The translations under genes were made by a program, and so were the position numbers. This document shows positions 22,129 through 32,285 of a DNA stretch of 64,000 bases, piece after piece. Within the stretch, counting starts at the first letter, position 1, and each line of letters opens with the position of its first letter. A model generated the notes under the pieces. That model had not been told where the DNA came from and searched no databases. It saw nothing but the letters and a program-made list of their open reading frames with translations. The DNA lies in the NCBI GenBank assembly GCA_020086605.1, contig JACBWW010000046.1, positions 4,284,946 through 4,348,945 of the forward strand, written 5' to 3'. This stretch comes from Lanius collurio (lineage: Eukaryota > Chordata > Aves > Passeriformes > Laniidae).

Positions 22129-24254
22129 TCCCCTTCTGAGCCTGAGGAGCACTGGGAGCACCACTCACACAGGCCCTCTCCAGTTCCCGCCCAACAGGAG
22201 AGGTGCCAGCAGCAGGAGTGTGCACAAATCCCTGCTTGGCCATGGAAGCTCTTTGCCTGGGAAAACAGAGGTTGAACCCTCCCTGTTCCCCTTTTTCCTC
22301 GCCCTGCTTCCCCTTTGCCAAGGTGGGAGAGGCCAAGCCTCTCCAGCAGCACTGCAGCACTCCTGATAAGACCTTGCAGCTATCAAATTATTTCTGCCCC
22401 ATGTCCCAGGCTGGACCCTCGTCTCAGAGGGTGACATTGAGAGTCCAGTTCCTGCCACTGTCATCCCGGGTAGCTGTTTGAAATCCCAGGATGGGGCAGT
22501 GGTGGGAAGGCTTTCCACAACCCCAGCGGTTCCGTGCAGGCTCTCACTGTGTGGGAGGGGGACCCCCCTGTGGCAGAGCCCCCGTTCCGTGCCGATGGTG
22601 AGTGATTAATGGTGTCCCCAGGCAGGAATAAAGTTTCAGGAGCTGCTATTGTCAGGGGAACAGGAGGGGCTCCCATCCCGCTGGACAGATAGTAACCACG
22701 GCAACGGCGGAGAGACCGGGAAAGGGCCGGGAGGGTTCGGTGGGCGATGGGATGTGCGGGGAGATCCCATTCAAGCCCATGCCTGGATGTCACCGAGATG
22801 TGAAGAATTTGAAAATAGGGTTTCAAAGTTAAAGCAGCTGCGAATGCAACCGAGATGGGGAATTTCCATTCCTCCCTCCCTCGAAGTTTGCCCAAATTCC
22901 CATCCAATGCTGCTGGGCTGGATCCTGTCTCGGCATGGATCGTGCCCGCTGGGACTCCTCTGAGTTGGGAGAGAGATGTTCCTCAGAAGCTGGGAGCAAT
23001 CAGAAAGGAGTTTAGGGATGGAAAGGCAGGAACAAAGGGTGGGAGCAGCTGCAATTGTGGAAAATCCTGGATGGATCCACAAAAGAAAACCCACCAGTTT
23101 CAGGAGGCTCTGGGATTCTGGAAGGATCCCTGTCCCTGCTCCATGGCTCTGCAAAAGCACTGAGAAGGTTCTGGAGCACCTCTGCCGGTGCTGTGGGGAA
23201 TGCCAAGCAGGGAAGAGCCTGGAAGAACAACCATGGATGCAGCATCAATGGCTTCTGCTTGGAAGTTGTCTCTGGGACTTCCACCAATGGATGGGTGTGT
23301 GGGAAGTGCTTGGAGACCTTCGATGAGCATTGGGAACAGCTCTGGATGGACATCCACTAACCATCAGTGGGTCAACGCTTCTCCTGGAAGCATCCATGGG
23401 TTTTTAGGAAGGGATGGGTGTGTTTGAAGGCATGGATGCAGTTTGGGGTTTGCTGGAGAGCTCCAGGAGCAGTTCAGCCTCCGGGCCAGGATCTCCAGCA
23501 CGGAGATGCTCCAGGGAAGAACCCATGGTGATTCTTCCTCCAGACCAACCAGCAGCTGCCCCTGTTTTCCATCTGGGAAAAGAGAGGAAGGGCTGGAGAT
23601 GGAGAGATGAGCCCCGTGCTGCTGGAGGACTCCCCTGTAAATCCGATTGTGCCAGAGAGGGCTCCATGTGCGTTGGGCTCGTTTGGGCTGTGCTGGGGGG
23701 AGATGGAGGAGGTCGGGAGAGCCAGGGTTGCCAGGCAACACTCTCTGTATATTGGGAAGATAAATCCCACAATAATGGAAAGAAGGGATCCTTTCCTCGC
23801 CTGTTGTTTATTTCTCTCTTCCTCTGTGGCTCGGCTCACTTGGATCCCGGCTGCAGTTCCAGGGACCAACGTGACCTTTTCGTGCTCCAAAGGACCAAGA
23901 GGCTTATCCTTGGGGACAAAAACTGGGATTTTTGGATCTGCTGGGGCAGAGGGCTGGCGGAGACAGGCACGCCTGGTTTTAGGAGGAAAAGAGATTGTGG
24001 GAAAAGCCAATTCCTTATCTCTGGATACATCCCACTCATGTACCACTTGCTTTTGGCAAACATTTGTGTATTTGCTCTTTCCCCATCTCCAAGGAAGTGT
24101 TTTGTGGCCCCTGCTCCGAACAGGGCTGAGGTAGGTGTTGGGCTTTGCCTGGATTGAGGTTGCTCCGTCAGCAGCAGGTGACTGATTCCATCCCTCTGAT
24201 CCCATCACTCGTGATTCCAGCTCAAACACAGCTGGAGCACCGAGCACCCTCAGC
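22129..24254. other. Unique DNA with overlapping long open frames
   Basis: No gene recognised. From 23414 to 24562 several frames on both strands are stop-poor, including a 362-codon minus-strand frame (23474-24562) and a 247-codon plus-strand frame (23414-24157). Neither protein shows a domain I know. See findings. Confidence 0.35.
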
Positions 24255-24420
24255 GAGCTGTTTGCAATCAGCCAAGAAAAAAGCAGGCAGACAAGTCTCC
24301 GGCTCCGGGTGTTTAAACACTTCCCAACAACAAGAAAAGCTGGAGGAAATTGCGATGATGAGAGCGACCAGAATTGGAGGCTTAATTTATCCCATCTATC
24401 ATTTGCTCTGACTTGTTCAG
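24255..24420. other. AT-rich island, possible conserved non-coding element
   Basis: Contains GTGTTTAAACAC (a 12-base palindrome), GGAAATTGCGATGATGAG and GCTTAATTTATCCC. No repeat signature. It lies inside the long minus-strand open frame noted for this area. Confidence 0.25.
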
Positions 24421-24582
24421 CTGGCTCGATTTTCAGGGATGCGACTGGGATGAGGAGGAGAAGAGACAAAGTAGGATGAGACTCCAACTTGGGGAGCATT
24501 TGCCGAGCACACTCTGCTGTGGCAGTGCCCATCATCCTGGACTGCTCCCAGGAATCCTCCATCCTGGGTGCAGTGACCTTTG

Positions 24583-24636
24583 CTCAAAGGTTGGACTCAA
24601 TCCTGGAGGTGTTTTCCAACATTAATGATTCTATGC
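24583..24636 (+). mobile_element. CR1-like 3' tail, copy 1
   Basis: AGGTTGGACTCAATCC, then TTTTCCAACATTAATG and ATTCTATG, as at the very end of older CR1 elements. It is within the first unit of the local duplication. Confidence 0.55.
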
Positions 24637-24774
24637 AGAGAAAAGCTCCAAAGAGGGGTGGTTCCTCTTCCCACCACTGCTCTCCCCACCCATCAGGAAG
24701 AGGAACCAGGCCCAAGCCATTGGATTCCAGCTCTGCTCCCAGGAATCCCCCATCCCTGGGAGTGGTGGCTCTTG

Positions 24775-24828
24775 TTCAAATCTTGGAGTTGATCTTGGAG
24801 GTGTTTTCCACCATTAATGATTCTATGG
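24775..24828 (+). mobile_element. CR1-like 3' tail, copy 2
   Basis: The equivalent of the tail at 24583-24636 in the second unit: TCTTGGAGTTGATCTTGG, then TTTTCCACCATTAATG and ATTCTATGG. It arose by duplication and not by a second insertion. Confidence 0.5.
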
Positions 24829-24954
24829 AGAGGAAAACCCCAAAGAGGGTTTCTCACCCCACCAAGCCTCTCCCCACCCATCAGGCAGAGAGGATCCATC
24901 CCAAGGCTGGGCTGGAGCAGTTGAATTCTGGAGCTGCCGCTCCTGGCGCCGCTC

Positions 24955-25060
24955 GTTTCCGTCTGCAATTAGCTTGGAGCAGCATGGTAAATATTTCATA
25001 CCTCAGAGCAAAGGTTGTTTAATTTTTCATTCTCTTAAAGCTGCTCATGAATGTTTTACA
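24955..25060. other. AT-rich island, possible conserved non-coding element
   Basis: Contains TCTGCAATTAGCTTGG, GGTAAATATTTCATACC, GTTTAATTTTTCATTC and CATGAATGTTTTACAG. No repeat or coding signal. Confidence 0.27.
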
Positions 25061-25159
25061 GAGCTGATCTCCTCGGCTGGAGTGGGAATGGGAAAGAACA
25101 AGAGAAGTGTCCTGCAGCTCCAGGTTTGGGAGTGTATCCACTGACCCCTCATCCATGGT

Positions 25160-25330
25160 GGATCTTAATTAAAGGTGCTGATGAGCCTGACTGGAGTGAG
25201 ATGTTGAGCAAAGCATCTTTGTAGAATCTGCTGCCATGTAAAATAAATGCCTCCAATATCCCTCTCCAATCGTATTTATCCCAGCAGGAATTAAATTGTC
25301 CATGGACAATTTCCATGGACATACTCCATG
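25160..25330. other. AT-rich stretch with a perfect 20-bp palindrome
   Basis: AAATTGTCCATGGACAATTT at 25293-25312 equals its own reverse complement. It is followed by further CCATGGAC words at 25313 and 25327. The surrounding DNA has TCTTAATTAAAGGTG. This could be a dimer-binding site or just a chance palindrome. Confidence 0.6.
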
Positions 25331-25485
25331 GACTCAGTAAGAGCACAAGCCCCCAGCTCATGTGTCATGGCCCTTTCCGCTCTGGGTTTTTTGGGAACCC
25401 ACTTCAAGCTCCAGCATTGCTGGGATCAGCCAAAAATGCCATTTCTGAAAGGTTTTTTCTCAAAATCCACTGCTCCTGCTCATTT

Positions 25486-25566
25486 TCATTGGGAAGGTGG
25501 CCCTGCCCTTGGCAAGGGGTTGGAACCAGGTCTCTTCCAACCCAAAATATTCCAGGATTCTGAGTT
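25486..25566 (+). mobile_element. CR1 3' tail fragment
   Basis: GGTGGCCCTGCCCTTGGC, GGGGTTGGAACCAGG, CTTCCAACCCAAAATATTCC and AGGATTCTGAG. It covers only the last part of the element. Confidence 0.8.
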
Positions 25567-26075
25567 TCTGGGGTGACCGCCTTGTTTCTTCTCCATTTCT
25601 CTTTCTCCAGGAGAAGAAAGCCAAGAGCAACTCTGCTTGTGACATTTGCCACCCAGGCTTTTCATTCCGGATCCCACAGCATTCCCTGGACTCAGATCCA
25701 TGCCTGCCTCCCTGCAGGATAAACTGAGGGTGACGTGGGTTGGATGAACCCAAATTAAGTCTTCAGGAAAGGAGTTGGGAATTAATGCCAGCCGGGAACT
25801 CAAGCATGCAGGATGTGCTCCCACGGCTGCGCTCCCTCCATCCCTGCTCCCGCTCTCCCCTCTGCCCACATCCTCTGGCATTCCTATTAATAGGAATAGA
25901 TTCCTAAAGCTTTTAGCACCCATGCACTGGATCAGCTCGTTCCACTTGTGATTTGCTGACCTGTTTTTGTTGCACAACCAGGCTGGAATGCACAGAGTCC
26001 GGGCAGGGAGCTGTTTTTTGGAAGACTTCCCTGGAAAAAATTCTCCTTTCGGCTTTGTCCTTCCTGAGGTAGAAG
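25567..26075. other. Unique non-coding DNA
   Basis: Nothing recognised. Minus-strand frames here run across two CR1 fragments and are not genes. Confidence 0.4.
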
Positions 26076-26198
26076 CCTCCTCCCTGGAAGTGCTCAAGGC
26101 CAGGTAAGGCCGGGACTTGGAGCAACCTGGTCTGGTTGAAGGGGTTGGAGCAGGTGGACTTGAAAGATCGTTTCCAACCCAAATTATTCTGTGATTCC
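26076..26198 (+). mobile_element. CR1 retrotransposon 3' end
   Basis: CTCCCTGGAAGTGCTCAAGG, CTTGGAGCAACCTGGTCTGG, TTTCCAACCCAAATTATTC and TGTGATTCC. It is one of the copies with GTGCTCAAGG and TGGTCTGG, likely a different CR1 subfamily from the GTGTCCAAGG copies. Confidence 0.9.
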
Positions 26199-26413
26199 TT
26201 CCCCACACAGTGGCTCTGGAAAGAGAAGGGATGCCAAAGGTGTCCTCCCAAACCTCTGGCTTTTCCCGCTCCTTCCCTGTCCTTGCTGAGATGCCTCATC
26301 CGGCCTGATCCAGGGGACATCCCTCAATCCAGTGCTCTCTGCCGCAAACATTTGGAATTCCTTTTCCTCTGCAGAAACGGAGGGACACGTGAGAAAGAAG
26401 GGGAGAAAATAAG

Positions 26414-26580
26414 GGAGTACAGAGGATAAAGGGCACAGAAAGGAGGAATACTCACCTTAGAGGGAACAAAAAGCAGGAATACACCTGATAAGGGACACAA
26501 AAAGGAGGAATACACCTGATAAGGGACACAAAAAGGAGGAATACACCTGATAAGGGACACAAAAAGGAGGAATACACACG
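26414..26580. repeat. 31-bp minisatellite, 5.4 units
   Basis: Unit starts (GGAATAC or GGAGTAC) at 26414, 26445, 26476, 26507, 26538 and 26569, exactly 31 apart. The unit contains ACACCTGATAAGGGACAC and an A run. The last three units are nearly identical and the first two are diverged, so the right side expanded more recently. Confidence 0.94.
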
Positions 26581-27629
26581 GGAACAGGCACACCAAGTTA
26601 GAAATATGCATGACAAAGGAAGATTACCGGGGTAATGAATTGCCTGGGATCTCTTATCAGATCTGTTATCTTCTTTCTTCTTCACTTTCCCTTGTTTGGG
26701 ACTTGCCCAAGTGGCTTCCCTGTATTTCAGCTCCCACAGGGATGATCCTCACAGGCTGTGCTGTCCCAGGGCAGTTTGGGGTGATGTGACAGGCTTTGAC
26801 CAGGCTCAGGGGTGGTTTTCCCTTCGAATTCCAGTAGTCTGGACACCCAGGGATAACCAAATTCCCGTTCTGAATTCGGCTGCTACCCAAACCAGGAATT
26901 CGTATCCTCTGTTCCTGCGTGCTTCTCCCAAGCCATGGTTTTAGCACAGAACTGCCAGAAAATCCCCATGGAAAACTTATCCAGTGAATGCTGCACCTGG
27001 GATGAGCTTCCTTGAGCCTCCCTCTGGTCCTTGCATTTGGTGGCCCTGTCACAGAAGGACAGAAGAGAGTTTTGTGGTGGCCCCTCCCTGCTGGCCTGAA
27101 TCCTCATGGGATGGAGGCGACAGCAGGAGGGATCACCTTCCCCATCCCTGAGTCACCTCGGGGTGGGAGCAGGGATGCTCTGCAGCCTCCCCATCTGTCC
27201 CCTCTCCACACCCCAAGGGCACACGCCACACACAGCAGTGAGCTGCTTGGGGACATGAGGAGCAGGGAACGTCACACTCCCTCTTCTGCGCTTCCAGAAC
27301 TGCCACTTGTGTCCTGTTCAAAGAATTCCTGGGGAAAGCTGCACTTGGATTTCCATTCTTTTCCTGGGAGCTCTGAAGGGCTTGGAGCTGCTGGGATTTG
27401 GCAGGGAGGCTCTGCTCGTCTCCTGGAGATAACATGAAATTTAGGAGGCAGGTGATGTTTTGGGATGCGGGGCTTGGGGACAGCTGGATCCACGCTGTTG
27501 GGACAAGGAGCAGGGAGCCTGAGATGGGCAAGGAGAGGGTACCAGCCTGTTCTGACACCTCCCACCACCGACGGCACAAGGAGCTGAGTCAGATGGCAGA
27601 GGCAGCGGAGCTTTGGGAGCACTGACCGG
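26581..27629. other. Unique non-coding DNA
   Basis: No gene, array or transposon recognised. Confidence 0.4.
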
Positions 27630-27840
27630 GAATTCCTAATGAATGAAATCACCCGTGGCACCCGCTGTTGTATCTGCAACCTGCTCCGTGTGTGCTTTCC
27701 ATGAATCCATTAATTAGGGACTGAGTCTGGGAACGACATTAACAAATCATCAGGATGCGTTTGTCCATGCTCCCTCCGAAAGCTCCCATTTGGAAATCTG
27801 ATTAGGATTGGATCATTTTAATCAGTGACCAAGGAACACA
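27630..27840. other. AT-rich island, possible conserved non-coding element
   Basis: TTCCTAATGAATGAAATC, CATTAATTAGGGACTG, CATTAACAAATCATCAGG and TCATTTTAATCAGTGACC. Several ATTA/TAAT cores and no repeat signature make this a good candidate for a conserved regulatory element. Confidence 0.32.
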
Positions 27841-28734
27841 GAATCCCTGCACTCCCTCTCTGCCTGAGTGATGCAGGCACACGGCCTTGAATTCAGATCT
27901 CCATAACCTTTTCCTGGAAAATCAAAGGAATCAGGGGTGTGAGGGGCTCATCTCCTGCAGGGCTGGGGCACCTCGCCCAAAAATCCCTTTGGAAGGTTCA
28001 GCTCATGCTGGGCTTGAGCAGCAAAAAGGGATGAAAAAGGAGTCAAAGACAATAAACAGGAAGACTAAATGCTCTGGAAGGCAGTGAGGAATGTAAGTGA
28101 CAGTTTAGTGTGACCTGGGATCTCCAAAAAAACAATTCCAGCAGCAGGCAAAGGTTTCCCACCAGGAGGCTTCCACGAGTGTTTGTCCCAAATCACCCTC
28201 ACCTCAAATGCCAGCGCAGAGTCCTCTGAGGAGGGACAAATGCTCGCATCCAAGGAGGAACAAACACACGGATCCAGACCAGATTTTTTACTTCACCTCC
28301 CCTGCCTGAAAATCTGCTGCTCCCAAAGTGTCAGACAGGGAAGAGACTCCCCTTTGTCTCTTCATTCACTGGGAAGAATCCATCATCCAACACTTTTCAC
28401 CTGCCTCAGTCACAGGTAAATCCCACACCAGATTTTTTTGCACTCAAACCCTTCACGCTTCCTCTCACCTCCCTCGATGGGACAAATAAAGCTCCGTAAT
28501 ATGCAAAATCCCCGATTTCTTGAATTCCTTCCACTCCGAGATGTCTTTTGGCAAGGAGCCTCCTGCAGAAGGGATGAGCCCCATCTGTGCCAAAATGCAA
28601 CTCAACCCCCCGCTTGCAGCCCTGGGTCGGATTTTGATCATAACTCTGCTTTGAATACATGGAAGCATTAAAAAAGAGGGGGGGAAAGGACATTCAATGG
28701 AAAACCAAGAGCTTTGAAATGTGAGTTGGGCTCG
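27841..28734. other. Unique non-coding DNA
   Basis: No gene or transposon supported. Confidence 0.4.
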
Positions 28735-28885
28735 GGCAGCACCGGGGGCTGCTGCCGAGTGCCTCGCCGCGCTCCCGGCGCTCTCCCGGCCTTCTCCCGG
28801 CCTTCTCCTGGCGCTCCCGGCCGCTGCCCCGCCGAGAGAGCCTTTTGTCTTCCCAGCAGGCTGGGGCTGAGCGCTGGAAGCCGCT
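28735..28885. other. CpG-dense patch with short tandem units
   Basis: Includes GCCGCGCTCCCGGCGCTC and a short tandem CGGCCTTCTCC unit at about 28775-28815. CpG-island-like, directly before an AT-rich island. Confidence 0.42.
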
Positions 28886-28909
28886 TCCCAGAGGGAAGGC
28901 AGCTTGTTT

Positions 28910-29175
28910 GCAAGAAAAAGGCGAGTTTTCTTTGGCTTTTTTTGAAAAATAATCTGCCATTTATTTTTTTTTTTTTCTATATCTGCATAAATGCTGCAAT
29001 TCTTTGTGGGATTTTTTTCCCCTTCTCTCCGCTAACAAATGCTCCAGTGTCTATTCCAGCATAAAAGGGTGGGGGAGGGAGAGGCACAACCCCCTCCTTC
29101 CCAACCAAACCATCAGCATATTTGCACTGGTTAATTTAATCGGGAATTAATGCCATTAGCGGATTAAACACGGCA
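28910..29175. other. AT-rich island, possible conserved non-coding element
   Basis: Contains AAAAATAATCTGCC, a T run at 28962-28977, GCATAAATGCTGCAATTC, TGGTTAATTTAATCGGG and TTAATGCCATTAGCGG. Similar in layout to the CpG-patch-plus-AT-island pair at 20.8-21.4 kb. Confidence 0.3.
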
Positions 29176-30565
29176 ACAGCCCCGGCTCCCGGTGTGCATT
29201 CCGGAGGAGCAGACGGGGTGTGGATCCAGCACACGCTGACAATGAAGTGGGAAGGAGCCGGGCTGGGCGTGGTGGGATCCGGTGTGCTCCTGCATCCCTG
29301 AGAGGATCCGTGTGGCACAGGGACAAGGACAGACCGGGATGGGGGGAATTCACCGGTGGCCACGGGCAGGGCTGGGGTGGAGGCTCAGCGAAAAGGCTCT
29401 GGGTGCATTTTTTTGGTCCAGCCTCAGTTTTGTCCTCTGTGAAATGGGCACAAAGACATGGATCCGGCATTGTTTGGAATGTCCTGGTGGGAAGTGGAGA
29501 GCACGATAGCGATGGGGTTATCCAGGAGAGCCCAGGGATCGGCAGGAATGTGCTGGAAGGGGCAGGAGAAGGGATTCTGGATCCCTTTAGCCCTTCTTGA
29601 ATTGATGTCCCAGCCAGGTGACCGTGCCTTGGATTTGGGATTCTGCATCTTCCAGGAAGTGGGAAACAGTTTTTTTCTCCACAATTCCTGCCTTCTCTGG
29701 CCCTCCTCTGCTCATTTTCCCCTGAGGAACTCGGGTTTGGAACACTTGTCCTGCCGTTCCTGGTGGAAAACCCGACTGCTTGATCCCCTCTGCTCCTTCC
29801 TCGGGAGTTCTACCCAAGCATGGGACTTTCTCCTCTCCTTCACCCTGGGGTGCCAAAGGGCTCCCAGTCCCTTTTCCACCTCCACAAGAGGAACAGAAGA
29901 ACCCAGGGGCTGGGCTGGGGGAAGGGGCAGCGCTTTGTGTGAGGAGTTTTAAGGAAGATGCTGTCAGGAAAAACGGGATTGCTTGGAGAAAGCATCCCAA
30001 GGGGAAAATCTGCTCATCCAGGAGCACCTGAGTGTGCAGGTGATGCTCGGGGGCTGCACCAGGGGCAGCCAAGGAGCCAAGAGAAGCCAGAGGGATGAGG
30101 AGGATGCAGAGGAAGCATGAGCTGAGGTGATGTGGAGACAGCACAGCCTGAGCCAGAGCCTTTGGAGCGTAGGGAGAGAGAAAGGAAGGGAAGGAGGCCA
30201 ACAGAAGCGTCACTGGGACTGGTCAAACATTTCAGTTTTGGCAGCTGCACTCCAAAATTCTTGACGAGCCCAAAAGAAAAAGAACTAAAGAGAAACCACT
30301 TCAATAAACACTAAAAATGACCAGGGCCTTTTATTGGAATGTGATTTGCACAGGATTTTTGTTAGCGAGTGACAAGATCCCCTCCCTCCCTGGCGAGGCA
30401 CCTGGCAGGAGAGCAGGGATGAATGGAGGAGGGATGGATGAGCAGCTCGGGAATGTTGGCTGGATGGCTGGCAGCGCTCCCTGGCTCCGGTGGGATGAGC
30501 TGGCACAGGACTTGGGCTTTGCTGCCAGTCCGTGGAGAGGTGAAGGAGCAGAGCGGAGATTGGGG
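29176..30565. other. Unique non-coding DNA
   Basis: No gene or transposon recognised. Frames of about 200 codons on the minus strand overlap plus-strand frames and have no known motif. Confidence 0.4.
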
Positions 30566-30782
30566 GCATCCACAGCTTCTCTCCCAAATGTTTCCCAGAG
30601 AAGCTGTGGCTGCCCCATCCTGGAAGTGTCCAAGGCCAGGTTGGGTGGGGCTTGGGAGCTTTTGCAGGTTGGGTGGGGCTTGGAGCAACCTGGGATAGCA
30701 AAGATGTCCCTGCCCATGGCAGGAGGTGGCCCTGGGTGACCTTGAAAGGTCCCTTTCACCCGAATTCCATGATTCCATGAGA
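30566..30782 (+). mobile_element. CR1 3' end with inverted start and internal duplication
   Basis: A 13-base inverted repeat opens the element: CCACAGCTTCTCT at 30570-30582 and its complement AGAGAAGCTGTGG at 30597-30609. A normal plus-strand CR1 follows. It carries a 28-base offset duplication: CAGGTTGGGTGGGGCTTGG begins at 30637 and again at 30665. It ends CGAATTCCATGATTCC. Confidence 0.9.
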
Positions 30783-31617
30783 GCTGCTGAGCAGCCAAAT
30801 TCCTGCTGCCGCCAGTGAGCGCCCAGACCGGCAGATGCTGACTCCAGGAGATGTTTCCCACCTGGCTGCATCCCTGTAGGACTGCCCAGCCCAGCCCAGA
30901 GGGTGCAGGAAGGTGCAGAAAGAGGGTGCAGAAAGCCTTGGGTGGCTGCTGAGGACCTTTGGGTGCTCCCTGGTGCTGCAGCCAAGCTCCACATGCCCCT
31001 CTCCCACCCACTTCCCCCTTTCTGGAGCTCTCAGCCATCCTGTTTTCCATTAGGTCCATTAACTTTTGGACTCTTAATCCCCTTCATGGAATAAATCACT
31101 GCTCCCAGGCTGATAACTCCTCTTCCCCTGGAGCCATCACCCCGGGCTTTCATTCCAGGCGGGATTGGAGGCTCTCCCTGCTGGCTGCAATCAAGCTGCA
31201 TTCTTTCAGCAATTATTTTGTGGCGCTGCTCTCCCCTCGGGAATTTTGGAGGCTCGCAGCTTTTTGTGCTCGAAGGCTTCCTGTGGCTCCTTATCTCCAG
31301 CCGAGAGGTCCTTCCATTCCCCCTCCTCCGTCTGCTACATCCCTGGATATGGATCCTGGTCCAAAATGCTTTCTGCACACGTTTGTCAGGCTGGAGCTTT
31401 TGCAGCTGGGCTGGGCGGGCAGTGTCATGTCCCCTGTCACCGGGGGACAGCGGCTGAGCCAATGCACGGGGTCAGGGTCTCTGGGATCACCAGGATAACT
31501 GGAGGAGACTCTGCAAGGGTGACACAGGGAAACGGGAGACAGGGAGGAGAGAGGGAATTCAGAGGCACAAAGGAGCCTTTGCTTCCCTTAGGGCCTTGCT
31601 GCGATCCTTGGCTGGGG
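30783..31617. other. Unique DNA with one AT-rich segment
   Basis: Mostly unremarkable. The segment 31040-31230 has TTAACTTTTGGACTCTTAATC and GCAATTATTTTGTGGC words and may be a conserved element. No gene recognised. Confidence 0.35.
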
Positions 31618-31757
31618 ACTCCCCATCCCTGGAAGTGTCCAAGGCCGGCTTGGACAGGGCTTGGAGCAACCTGGGATAGTTGGAGGTGTCCCTGTCCATG
31701 GACTGGGATGGTCTTTGAGGTGCCTTCTGAGCCCATCCATCCCCTCTGTGACATTCC
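31618..31757 (+). mobile_element. CR1 retrotransposon 3' end
   Basis: CCCATCCCTGGAAGTGTCC, AAGGCCGGCTTGGACAGGG, CCTGGGATAGTTGGAGGTG, then a diverged end CTTCTGAGCCCATCC and TGTGACATTCC. Confidence 0.88.
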
Positions 31758-32169
31758 TGCACCACAGAACTCGCCAGCCACTCGGGATCCTCAACATGGA
31801 TGGTTTTGACATAAGAATAAAGGACAAAACAATCCATTTTCCTTTGGTCTTATTTTGAGGTTGGATCCATCCTCTCTCTAGGAAGGAATTATGATCACAT
31901 TCACCTCGAGGAGACACTCAGTGTGGTGGTCCCGTGCCAGGCAGGTGCTCCTGGCAGGATGGACCCTCTCAAGCTCATCCACTGAGACTCCCCAAAGCAC
32001 AGCCCTGGTGTGGGGTTGGATTTTGGGCTTATAACAGCAGTCCCTGAGGAAGGATTCCTCAGGAAGGATTCCCACAACTATAGACTTGGAAGGTTTTGGC
32101 TGGTGCTGCATGCATCCATGCAGCACAGCATCTGGGCTTGGGGGGCACGAGCTGTGGCAAGGATTGGAG
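31758..32169. other. Unique non-coding DNA
   Basis: Nothing recognised between two CR1 ends. Confidence 0.4.
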
Positions 32170-32285
32170 CTGGGGTTGCCATTCCTGGAATGCTCAGGGC
32201 CAGGTTGGACAAGGCTTGGATCAAACTGATCCAGTGGAAGATGTCCCTGCCCTAGGGACAACTCTGAAATCAACCCCAGGGTACC
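32170..32285 (+). mobile_element. Diverged CR1 3' end
   Basis: GGGTTGCCATTCCTGGAATG, CTCAGGGCCAGGTTGGAC, AAGGCTTGGATCAAACTG and GAAGATGTCCCTGCCC. The tail is lost or unrecognisable. This is one of the more worn copies. Confidence 0.75.

Larger units (their letters stand above)
24541..24925. repeat. Two-copy tandem duplication, period about 190 bp
   Basis: Matched landmarks: GGAATCC at 24551 and 24742; GTGTTTTCCA at 24609 and 24801; CTCCCCACCCATCAGG at 24682 and 24868. Offsets are 191, 192 and 186. Each copy ends a short CR1-like tail (ATTAATGATTCTATG). The copies have diverged clearly, so the duplication is not recent. Confidence 0.88.

Noticed and set aside
26414..26580. CRISPR-like spaced repeats
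   Set aside because: The 31-bp units are directly joined with no unique spacers, and the rest of the window is vertebrate DNA.
29587..30213. 208-codon minus-strand frame
   Set aside because: No domain, no splice support, and overlapped by plus-strand frames of similar size.
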